Positions 23,234 through 29,667 of a DNA stretch of 29,670 bases are shown here, one piece after another. Location of the stretch: the NCBI GenBank assembly GCA_043820265.1, contig JBDREA010000011.1, positions 1 to 29,670 of the forward strand, given 5' to 3'. This DNA comes from JBDREA01 sp043820265 (lineage in GTDB: Archaea > Altiarchaeota > Altiarchaeia > IMC4 > JBDREA01). A program made the position numbers and the translations under genes. How positions within the stretch are numbered: the first letter of the stretch is position 1; each line of letters starts with the position of its first letter. The notes beneath the pieces are model-generated. The model ran no database searches, was not told where the DNA came from, and saw only the letters and a list, made by a program, of their open reading frames with translations.

Positions 23234-24700
23234 CTAAAGATAACTCTTTGTTACCTCCTCATGTTCCAGGTTTATGGCGTCATCCTTCTTTAAACCCTCA
23301 AAGAGCGAGCCATAGCGTTCTTTTAGTTGATATTCAATAGGCCTCGCCTCCTTTGTGGCCTTGATGATGTATTTTTTCTCTATTAGCTCCGACCCCTCTA
23401 AAACCGCAAGATCTCCTGCAATACGAACTATACCACTTAGGTCTCTCAGACGTAAGGTAAGTCCTTCCCTAACCCCATCTATGTCGCTAGCTCTCCTTTT
23501 TGCCTCATCAATTATCGCATCAACGGATTGAATTGTGGCAGCCGGTATTTTTTTATCTATAAAAATCTCCTGGGCGATAAATTGAGCCATCTTATCCCTG
23601 TTATCATCCGTATCTGGCATAGTCGTCTGTAAAAGAATTTCATATCCGTTACCCACTATCCTTGATCTAAGAGGTGGCAAAATGTTTCCGACCTCGCGGA
23701 TATTGCAGGCTCCGACAAACAAAAAGTCACACGGTACGTCTGAAACCTTGACCGAAGCCCCCGCACTTTGAGGATTTCTACCAAGGATTGAAAACTTTTT
23801 TTCTTGCATGGCCGTCAAAATGAAGTTTTGCAGATATTCAAGGTGAGGTAATTCATCGATAAATAACACCCCCTCATGGGCTTCATGAATCGCTCCGGCC
23901 ACAACTCGAAGATAAGGTGGGGTGCCAATCTCTGGGTGTGATCCGTAAGGGTCATGGCGCACGTCTCCGAGTAGTTCGGTTTCAGATGCCCCCGTCGCAT
24001 GAACGAAGGTCACCCTGTTGAGTGGGACAAGGACGTTTCTCTGCCTTTTTTCATTGACCTTATCAATGCTCTCTAATGCTCTTTGGTCAAGAACCCTAAC
24101 GCGGTCTCCCCCCACGACTTGATATACCAGCAATTCTTCTTTTCCTTCCTTGTTAATCCTTGTCGTCTGAACTTCGTCTTCATGACCCTCTCTTGAAACT
24201 TCAAATACTTCAGTAATGATATCTCCGAAAGGTGAGTTGCGCCTGTCTCTGGTCAATCTCCCATACTTATGTGACCCGCAGTTTGGGCAGACGAAGTGTT
24301 CTATATTACTGACGGTACCGCAATGGCTGCATTTAAATCCGAGTCGTTCGGCAACAAACGCAGGGATATCCTTTGGAGAGACTATCACTCCTTGAGCTGA
24401 GCCAAACCTCTTTTTTTCCTCTTCTATTTCCGTCTCCCTTAAGACTTCAACCAAAGGTCTGTGGGCGTTGGCGGGGTTGTGGACGACGTTGATTTGTTCT
24501 TTTGGTTTTTGAAGATATAGTGCAAGGGCTTGAGCCAACATGGATTTTCCAATGCCTGGGGGCCCCACCAATAATAGGTTCCGGCGCTGGCGAATGGCAG
24601 CCTTCACTTTTTCAACAGCCGCATCTTGGCCGATAATACGTGCAATAGGTTCTTTTGGGATCTGAATCTCCTTTGTTGTTTCGTATTCTTGGTATTTCAT
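23234..24700 (-). CDS. LonB-type AAA+ ATPase without protease domain
   Basis: The 488-residue protein has the LonB AAA+ module: Walker A GPPGIGKS (46-53), the stretch TGASETELLGDVRHDPYGSHPE, Walker B GVLFIDE (D282, E283), QEKKFSILGR, PCDFLFVGACN and LRSRIVGNGYE. A four-Cys zinc ribbon (CSHC 124-127, CPNC 138-141) is inserted where LonB usually carries membrane helices. The C-terminal region ends after RPIEYQLKERYGSLFEGL, with no Ser-Lys protease domain, which normally adds about 200 residues. The protein is therefore an unfoldase or remodeller, not a protease by itself. The start ATG at 24700 fits a TATA-like TTTAACT 30 bases upstream. It precedes the two SPFH genes. Confidence 0.85.
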   Translation of the reverse strand: MKYQEYETTKEIQIPKEPIARIIGQDAAVEKVKAAIRQRRNLLLVGPPGIGKSMLAQALALYLQKPKEQINVVHNPANAHRPLVEVLRETEIEEEKKRFGSAQGVIVSPKDIPAFVAERLGFKCSHCGTVSNIEHFVCPNCGSHKYGRLTRDRRNSPFGDIITEVFEVSREGHEDEVQTTRINKEGKEELLVYQVVGGDRVRVLDQRALESIDKVNEKRQRNVLVPLNRVTFVHATGASETELLGDVRHDPYGSHPEIGTPPYLRVVAGAIHEAHEGVLFIDELPHLEYLQNFILTAMQEKKFSILGRNPQSAGASVKVSDVPCDFLFVGACNIREVGNILPPLRSRIVGNGYEILLQTTMPDTDDNRDKMAQFIAQEIFIDKKIPAATIQSVDAIIDEAKRRASDIDGVREGLTLRLRDLSGIVRIAGDLAVLEGSELIEKKYIIKATKEARPIEYQLKERYGSLFEGLKKDDAINLEHEEVTKSYL

Positions 24701-24748
24701 CGAACTAAACAATATATGATTATGGAAAGTTAAACTATATGGTTCATC

Positions 24749-24910
24749 TTATCGTTGCAGCCCCTTAATTACACCCATCAAGTCTTTTAGGGAGTCATAT
24801 ATCAGAAAGCTGTTTCTAAGTTTTTCAGAGTCAGTGTCTCCGAGCTCAGTGGCCTCTTTCAGGCGTTTGTATTGTTCTTCGTTTACTGTTACCATAATCT
24901 TCTTCTTCAA
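24749..24910 (-). CDS. Small protein upstream of the Lon-type ATPase
   Basis: A 53-residue protein from TTG at 24910, or 48 residues from ATG at 24895. The peptide starts (M)KKKIMVTVNEEQYKRLKE, a beta strand then helix order reminiscent of ribbon-helix-helix DNA-binding proteins, and continues with two predicted helices (SEKLRNSFLIYDSLKDLMGVI). I do not claim a family. A TATA-like CTTAAA at 24941-24946 fits transcription for the TTG start. The gene is the first on the strand before the ATPase and the SPFH pair, so it might regulate them. Confidence 0.5.
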   Translation of the reverse strand: MKKKIMVTVNEEQYKRLKEATELGDTDSEKLRNSFLIYDSLKDLMGVIKGLQR

Positions 24911-25012
24911 TTCTATCCCTTCGCTTATCCCTATATTTCCTTTAAGCTATATTTGACAAATCCAGTATTAAATTGGACACTTGACATTTTTAACGTAATC
25001 CTTCCATACTTC

Positions 25013-25049
25013 TATAGATGATTTTGATTAACCTAATCAAAATCCTATA
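25013..25049. repeat. Palindrome with TAATC arms before ferredoxin
   Basis: GATTTTGATTA (25020-25030) and TAATCAAAATC (25034-25044) pair perfectly around a 3-base ACC loop, with an outer TATAG/CTATA helix (25013-25017, 25045-25049) after a 2-base bulge. The stem is AT-rich and could be an operator or a transcript hairpin. It lies just downstream of the minus-strand TATA-like box of the mirrored promoter pair. Confidence 0.5.
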
Positions 25050-25121
25050 TAGGACTTCGAAAATAAAGGAATAAAATTTTTCGAGCAACGATAAAAGAAT
25101 CTTTTCGAAGTCCTCTATATT
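25044..25121. promoter_or_regulatory. Mirror-image promoter pair with shared 13-base arms
   Basis: AGGACTTCGAAAA (25051-25063) and TTTTCGAAGTCCT (25102-25114) are perfect inverse complements. Each arm abuts a TATA-like element read outward: CTATAT (25115-25120) on the plus strand, and TATATAGG on the minus strand (25044-25051, within the palindrome CCTATATAGG). The plus-strand box would start transcription near 25143, just before the ferredoxin ribosome site. The minus-strand box points towards the small ORF at 24749-24910. Confidence 0.5.
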
Positions 25122-25161
25122 CAATCGGTTTAATGCCAAATCGCTTTTGAGGTGAAAAAAC

Positions 25162-25356
25162 ATGTGGAAGATTGATCTGGAAAAATGCATTGGATGCTCA
25201 GCTTGCACTACCGCCTGCCCAGTGGAAATACTTGAAATGGTCGATGTGAAAGGAGACCAGAAAGCAAGCATCGGCGACCGTCAGGCAAAATGCACAAGCT
25301 GCAAGGCATGTGAGGCGATCTGCCCTGTCGAGGCAATTAAAATAGTCGAAAAATAG
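25162..25356 (+). CDS. Two-[4Fe-4S] ferredoxin
   Basis: A 64-residue electron carrier with two complete cluster motifs: C9-x2-C12-x2-C15-x3-C19-P and C44-x2-C47-x2-C50-x3-C54-P. Each supplies three ligands to one [4Fe-4S] cluster and one to the other, as in clostridial-type ferredoxins. No extra domain is present. GAGGTGA at 25149-25154 with 7 bases spacing supports the ATG at 25162. The iron-sulfur assembly genes nfu, iscS and iscU follow on the same strand, so it may supply electrons for cluster assembly or simply be a co-located redox protein. A terminator-like hairpin separates it from nfu. Confidence 0.92.
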   Translation: MWKIDLEKCIGCSACTTACPVEILEMVDVKGDQKASIGDRQAKCTSCKACEAICPVEAIKIVEK

Positions 25357-25410
25357 AAGTACAAAAAAAGGGGGGGCCTGCTCAGATTTCTCCCCTCGAA
25401 TTTTTCGTTT

Positions 25411-25437
25411 ATGGGGGGTAAAACCTGCACCCCCCAT
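25411..25437 (+). terminator. G/C hairpin after ferredoxin
   Basis: ATGGGGGGT (25411-25419) pairs with ACCCCCCAT (25429-25437) over nine bases with a 9-base loop. It stands between the ferredoxin stop and the nfu promoter. A second G run (25370-25376) precedes it. Termination is a reasonable role, but no T tract follows. Confidence 0.4.
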
Positions 25438-25468
25438 CTTAGATAATCTCTAAAAAGAAACCTACTAG

Positions 25469-25476
25469 TATAAAAA
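25469..25476 (+). promoter_or_regulatory. TATA-like box of nfu-iscS-iscU
   Basis: TATAAAAA at 25469-25476 predicts transcription starting near 25498. GAGGT at 25499-25503 is then the first element of the leader, with 8 bases to the nfu ATG. This gives the iron-sulfur genes a promoter separate from ferredoxin. Confidence 0.5.
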
Positions 25477-25511
25477 CCTTTATGGCGGAAAAGATAGTGA
25501 GGTAAAAGATC

Positions 25512-25769
25512 ATGGACCCAGAAAAAATAAAAAAAGCCCTTGAAAAAATCCGGCCAGCCCTACAAATGGACGGAGGAGACGTAGAATTAGTCGAGATAAC
25601 AGACGAAAACGTTGTGAAAGTGAAGCTGACTGGCGCCTGCCACGGCTGCCCCATGGCGCAGATAACTCTTCAACAAGGGGTTGAACGGGCAATAAAAGAA
25701 GAAGTGCCAGAAGTTGAACGCGTCGAAGCCGTAGAAGGCGAAGAAAGTAAAAAAGAACAAAAAGAGTAA
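25512..25769 (+). CDS. Nfu-type iron-sulfur carrier (NifU C-terminal domain)
   Basis: An 85-residue protein corresponding to the NifU C-terminal (Nfu) domain: IRPALQMDGGDVELVEI, KVKLTGAC43-HGC46-PMAQITL, and GVERAIKEEVPEV. The CxxC pair binds a cluster for delivery to target proteins. A short charged tail (VEGEESKKEQKE) follows the domain. It is the first gene of a three-gene operon, with 13 bases to iscS. The full-length NifU (scaffold plus ferredoxin domain) is not present, and the separate IscU downstream provides the scaffold. Length is typical of stand-alone Nfu. Confidence 0.9.
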   Translation: MDPEKIKKALEKIRPALQMDGGDVELVEITDENVVKVKLTGACHGCPMAQITLQQGVERAIKEEVPEVERVEAVEGEESKKEQKE

Positions 25770-25782
25770 AACCTAACCCAAT

Positions 25783-26976
25783 ATGAGAAAAGTTTACTTA
25801 GATCACGCAGCCACAAGCCCTGTTCTCGAGGAAGTAATACAGACGACGTGCCCCTATTTCAACGAACTATACGGAAACGCCTCAAGTCTCCATCAATTCG
25901 GGCGAAAGGCTAAAGAAGCACTAGAAAATGCAAGAGAACAAGTTTCCGGGGCCCTAGGTGCCGAACCTGATGAAATCTATTTCAATTCAGGAGGGTCAGA
26001 GTCAGACAACCAGGCAATAATAGGCACATTCCACAAAAAAAAGGATCAAGGCAACCACATCATCATCTCAGAAATCGAACACCCTGCCATATTAGACTCA
26101 GCCAAATACCTAAATGAAAGATTTGGAGCGAAAATCACTCTCATACCTGTTGATTCAGAAGGTATTGTGGATCCCAACGACGTCCAAGAAACCATCACCA
26201 AAGACACAATTCTCGTCTCAATAATGCACGCAAACAACGAAATCGGCACCATACAACCAATAGAAGAAATAGGAAAGATCCTCTCTGACCATCAAGCCCT
26301 ATTTCACACTGACGCAGTCCAAACCTATGGGAAAATACCTGTCAACGTAGAAAAACTTGGAGTCGACCTCCTTTCCATTTCAGCTCATAAACTCGGAGGG
26401 CCAAAGGGCGTGGGGGCACTTTACATAAAAAAAGAAACCGAAATAGACGCACTCATACATGGGGGGGGTCACGAGCGAAAAATGCGCTCAGGCACCGAAA
26501 ATGTCGCAGGAATCGTTGGATTAGCTAAAGCCACAGAGATTGCTTCCAAGAATCTTAAAAAAGAAACTGACCGCCAAATCCAACTACGTGATACCTTGAT
26601 CAAAAGCATCTTGCAGATCGAAGACAGCTGGCTCAATGGCCACCCAACCAAAAGGCTGCCAAACAACGCCAACTTCGGATTCAAATATATCGAAGGAGAA
26701 GGGATACTTCTAAAACTCGATATGAAGGGGATCGCAGCATCAACCGGCTCGGCATGCTCGTCTCACTCGCTTGAACCCAGTCACGTTCTCACCGCCATTG
26801 GTTTATCCGCTGAAGATGCACATGGAAGCCTCAGATTAACACTTGGCCCAAAAAACACCAAAGAAGACATCTCCTATGCAATAGAAACAGTAACCGAAGT
26901 TGTAGAGCAGCTACGATCCATGTCTCCCTTCAGTAAATCCAATCCCTACCAAGTCCACAGCGATCAGGGACATTAA
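25783..26976 (+). CDS. iscS: Cysteine desulfurase (IscS/NifS)
   Basis: The 397-residue PLP enzyme removes sulfur from cysteine and hands it to the scaffold. LDHAATSP (6-13), EIEHPAIL with H100, HANNEIGTIQP, the PLP lysine K203 in SISAHKLGGPKG, GGGHERKMRSGTEN and the catalytic cysteine C325 in STGSACSSHSLEPSHVL are all in place. The enzyme looks like a complete, active desulfurase of the IscS group. An eight-G tract at 26461-26468 lies in codons for the glycine run. The gene lies between nfu (13 bases) and iscU (13 bases), consistent with one transcript. A basic, low-complexity end (SKSNPYQVHSDQGH) follows the final helix. Confidence 0.95.
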   Translation: MRKVYLDHAATSPVLEEVIQTTCPYFNELYGNASSLHQFGRKAKEALENAREQVSGALGAEPDEIYFNSGGSESDNQAIIGTFHKKKDQGNHIIISEIEHPAILDSAKYLNERFGAKITLIPVDSEGIVDPNDVQETITKDTILVSIMHANNEIGTIQPIEEIGKILSDHQALFHTDAVQTYGKIPVNVEKLGVDLLSISAHKLGGPKGVGALYIKKETEIDALIHGGGHERKMRSGTENVAGIVGLAKATEIASKNLKKETDRQIQLRDTLIKSILQIEDSWLNGHPTKRLPNNANFGFKYIEGEGILLKLDMKGIAASTGSACSSHSLEPSHVLTAIGLSAEDAHGSLRLTLGPKNTKEDISYAIETVTEVVEQLRSMSPFSKSNPYQVHSDQGH

Positions 26977-26989
26977 AGAGGAATCCAAG

Positions 26990-27358
26990 ATGTACACCGA
27001 AAAAGTAATCGACCATTTTTCCAACCCAAGAAACATGGGCGAAATCGAGGATGCCGACGGAGTCGGCAAAGTCGGGAATCCAGCCTGCGGAGACGTAATG
27101 TACCTCTACATCAAGGTAAAAGATGAAAAGATCAGCGATATCAAATTCAAGACAATGGGCTGCGCGGCAGCGATTGCAACCAGTAGCATGATAACAGAGC
27201 TCGCAAAAGGAAAGCCTCTTTCTGAGGCAGAAAAGATCTCGAAAGCAGATGTCGCAGAAGCACTCGAAGGCTTGCCTCCAATAAAAATGCACTGCAGCAA
27301 CCTGGCAGCCGACGCCCTACACGAAGCAATAAAAGACTACAAGGGAAAGCAGAAATAG
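26990..27358 (+). CDS. iscU: Iron-sulfur scaffold protein IscU
   Basis: The 122-residue scaffold on which iron-sulfur clusters are built. Three ligand cysteines are present: C33 in GNPACGD (with D35), C58 in MGCAAAIATSS, and C102 in MHCSNLA, with H101 next to it. The LPPIK motif (95-99), which in bacterial IscU binds the HscA chaperone, is conserved. No hscA or hscB is in the window. With nfu and iscS it makes a minimal ISC-type operon, less usual for archaea, many of which use the SUF system. A T-rich stretch follows about 30 bases after the stop. Confidence 0.94.
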   Translation: MYTEKVIDHFSNPRNMGEIEDADGVGKVGNPACGDVMYLYIKVKDEKISDIKFKTMGCAAAIATSSMITELAKGKPLSEAEKISKADVAEALEGLPPIKMHCSNLAADALHEAIKDYKGKQK

Positions 27359-27389
27359 GGGCAATAAAAAACAAAAAACACAAGCAAAT

Positions 27390-27404
27390 CTTCTTCTTTT
27401 TTTA
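27390..27404 (+). terminator. T-rich tract after iscU
   Basis: The stretch CTTCTTCTTTTTTT at 27390-27403 lies 32 bases after the iscU stop, without a strong hairpin. Archaeal RNA polymerase commonly ends on such T runs. The end of the tract may also be the TATA-like element for the next gene. Confidence 0.45.
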
Positions 27405-27432
27405 ACTTCTCACTCAATTGTATCTTTGGAGT

Positions 27433-28353
27433 ATGGCTAAATTCTGTCCATCATGCGGTGGTGCAATCGAGGAAAACTGGAAGGTCTGCGGGTCATGTGG
27501 GGCGAAAATAGATGCATCAACTCCTCAACCAACACCTTCTCCTTCACCCTCTCCTCCACCCGAACCGACTCCAACTCCTTCGCCTGCACCCCCTGAGCCG
27601 AAACCTGAAAAAAAGAAGGGCGGGAAAAAGAAATGGATAATCATGCTCCTCCTTCTCATAATAGTGGTGGTTGGCGGGATAATCATTTTAGGACTAGGCG
27701 GATTACTTCTCTTTTTTGGATTAAGTGATGGTGGAGGATCAGGAGAGAATCTAGTATGCGATGCCCCATACATTAATTCAGGAGACGATTGCTGTCTAGA
27801 CCAAAACTCTAATGGGGCATGCGACAACCTCAAAGGTGACTCATCAACGCCTACAACGATTTCCTCAAACACCCAGACTTCAACAATTGGAGGTTCAACC
27901 CAATCAACAACACCCGCACCGGCAACGACAATCACATCTGGGTCTCCCAGCCCAACAACAACCCCTGTAACTTCAACTTCACCCCCAGAAACCACTATTG
28001 TAGAAGTAAGCTCAGGAAACCTAAAAGAAGCCTGCGTGAACAAATACGGCGTAACAAGCGATACAATCCTCTACCTTTATACAAAAACATGCCAAGGCTG
28101 CAACACAATCTCCAATTATCTGATGACTGTCACAAGCAGGGGGGGATACGAATATGTTAGCATTAACGTGGGGGAGCTTGACAGCCAAACCAGAAATCTT
28201 TTGGGTTGCCACTACTCCCCATCAGATCAGATTAATGTTCCTCAAATAATATGTCCTGTGACCGGCGAAAACCGCATGTTCAGCCGCACGACCGGAGCCT
28301 TGAAGGAAATAGAAAGCTTTGCCGCTCGATGCAGGAAGAACGCCCAAGCATAA
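27433..28353 (+). CDS. Zinc-ribbon membrane protein with thioredoxin-like domain (CQGC)
   Basis: A 306-residue protein in modules. An N-terminal zinc ribbon (C5, C8, C19, C22) is followed by a Pro/Ser/Thr-rich linker (about 30-58), a basic KKKGGKKK step and a membrane helix (about 68-96). Next comes a segment with the EF-hand-like DDCCLDQNSNGACD (118-131) and a Thr/Ser-rich stalk (about 138-188). The C-terminal domain holds C220-Q-G-C223. The zinc ribbon would be inside the cell and the CxxC domain outside. The N-terminal ATG at 27433 is preferred over TTG at 27418. It converges with the beta-helix gene at a 9-base gap. Confidence 0.8.
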   Translation: MAKFCPSCGGAIEENWKVCGSCGAKIDASTPQPTPSPSPSPPPEPTPTPSPAPPEPKPEKKKGGKKKWIIMLLLLIIVVVGGIIILGLGGLLLFFGLSDGGGSGENLVCDAPYINSGDDCCLDQNSNGACDNLKGDSSTPTTISSNTQTSTIGGSTQSTTPAPATTITSGSPSPTTTPVTSTSPPETTIVEVSSGNLKEACVNKYGVTSDTILYLYTKTCQGCNTISNYLMTVTSRGGYEYVSINVGELDSQTRNLLGCHYSPSDQINVPQIICPVTGENRMFSRTTGALKEIESFAARCRKNAQA

Positions 28354-28362
28354 GCGCTTTAA

Positions 28363-29571
28363 TCAAGGCGTCAGACTCAAAGAGATAAGAGTCCAGCCAG
28401 AAAACAATCCAACGCAAAAGTCCTGCGGGCAAAGATTAATCCCATTCGGAGTCGGATTGCAGTTTACGTAATACGTCTCCCCTCCCCCGTCAACAGGGAG
28501 GGCGAGAGAGATGTTTTGTGGTATTGCATTCCAGGACTGGTTGAATTCTGTTGCGTTGTAGGAGATGTTTTGGATGAGGCTGCCGTTAAATAAAAGAGAA
28601 ATCCAACCGACAGATTCATTCAGGTTTCCTAGAAGGCTCTGATTTTCATAAAACATCAAAAAACCTCTGCTTGAAAGGGAAGTATTTAGAAATCCAACAT
28701 CCCTTCTCCACCAAACACCGTGATCTGATCCATGGATAAACGACATAACTTCATCACTTAGTTCAACCGGCGTATCCTGAACGTTATAGACCTCCACCCA
28801 ATCGTTTCCTTGGGTGGCGTTCGGCATGAACTCATTTATCACAATGTCCGGGAGCGTAGATGTGGTCGTTGTCGTAGGGCAAGACTGAGAGCAACCTGTA
28901 GTGCCCGAATCGTTCCAGTTATAATTGGTGTCGCAGGTATTGTTGTCCCCCATATTCAATCCGTCGTTGTATAAATCGAAGTATTCCCCTCCAGACTGGT
29001 TATCATAGCAAAATTCATTTGATAAAAGGGTATTGTTCTGGCTTGTGTCCCCCTGAAGGTACATGCCATGTCGTCCATTATATACAACCGAATTTCCAAT
29101 GACAGAATTGTTCAAGCTGTAATAATAGATATTTATGCCAAACCAGCCGGAGTTCCTAATATGATTATCATAAATCTTATTTTCCGAGCTGCTCCCAAAG
29201 ATATAGACTCCAACTTCATCATTGTCTAAGAGGGTGTTGTTTGAGATGTTGTTTTGCCCACAGGCAACAGATAGGGATATCCCCTTCGTATTGTTTGCTA
29301 GTGTATTGTTCCACAAGATGTTGGCAGATGAGTTGGACAGGAAAATCCCAGCTTCGAAATCGCCCACCACACAATTTTTTACAGTCACGTAACCTAGGTC
29401 TGATATGTTTATCCCATACCCTGACATGTTTCCTGAAATGCTTTGACCCATACAGTCGAGCGTAATGTTTACATCACCAATCAATAAAGCCGAACCGTTA
29501 CAGGTTAAACCAGAATTCAGATTTGTGTTATTTATCCAATCTTGTCGGCTGAATACTGCGATGCTTTGCAT
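28363..29571 (-). CDS. Beta-helix surface glycoprotein with lamin-tail domain
   Basis: The 402-residue protein has NosD/PbH1-type right-handed beta-helix repeats (about 30-210; ITLDCMGQSISG, NISNNTLLDNDEVGVYIF, SVIGNSVVYNGRHGMYLQ). A Thr-rich joint (about 233-240) follows, then a lamin-tail-like domain starting IVINEFMPNATQGNDWVEVYN (about 243-370). More than 15 N-x-S/T sites suggest a glycosylated extracellular protein. No signal peptide is encoded: an in-frame stop lies upstream, and the first nine codons fall within a palindrome (29544-29588). The end, SGWTLISLSLTP, is a motif normally found near the start of a further domain, so the C-terminus may also be truncated. Function is probably adhesion or carbohydrate binding. 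Confidence 0.72.
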   Translation of the reverse strand: MQSIAVFSRQDWINNTNLNSGLTCNGSALLIGDVNITLDCMGQSISGNMSGYGINISDLGYVTVKNCVVGDFEAGIFLSNSSANILWNNTLANNTKGISLSVACGQNNISNNTLLDNDEVGVYIFGSSSENKIYDNHIRNSGWFGINIYYYSLNNSVIGNSVVYNGRHGMYLQGDTSQNNTLLSNEFCYDNQSGGEYFDLYNDGLNMGDNNTCDTNYNWNDSGTTGCSQSCPTTTTTSTLPDIVINEFMPNATQGNDWVEVYNVQDTPVELSDEVMSFIHGSDHGVWWRRDVGFLNTSLSSRGFLMFYENQSLLGNLNESVGWISLLFNGSLIQNISYNATEFNQSWNAIPQNISLALPVDGGGETYYVNCNPTPNGINLCPQDFCVGLFSGWTLISLSLTP

Positions 29572-29588
29572 CGCAGATGAAAGCCGAC
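29544..29588. repeat. Palindrome containing the beta-helix start codon
   Basis: CTGCGATGC (29556-29564) pairs with GCATCGCAG (29568-29576) around a TTT loop. After a symmetric 5-base internal loop, GTCGGCT (29544-29550) pairs with AGCCGAC (29582-29588). The ATG of the beta-helix gene (29569-29571) lies in one arm. This looks like an inserted element or a strong hairpin over the start. Confidence 0.6.
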
Positions 29589-29614
29589 CCTAAATTCTCG
29601 TGTTTCTAATAGGT

Positions 29615-29667
29615 CTCCAAGCGGCGGCGTCCGCCTTCGGCGGACCTTTGGAAACCGCCGCATGGAG
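29615..29667. repeat. Nested GC-rich inverted repeat at window end
   Basis: Three nested stems: CTCCA (29615-29619) with TGGAG (29663-29667); GCGGCGG (29621-29627) with CCGCCGC (29655-29661); and GTCCGCC (29629-29635) with GGCGGAC (29639-29645). The base composition differs from the AT-rich surroundings. It may be part of a mobile element or a structured RNA that continues beyond the window. Confidence 0.5.
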
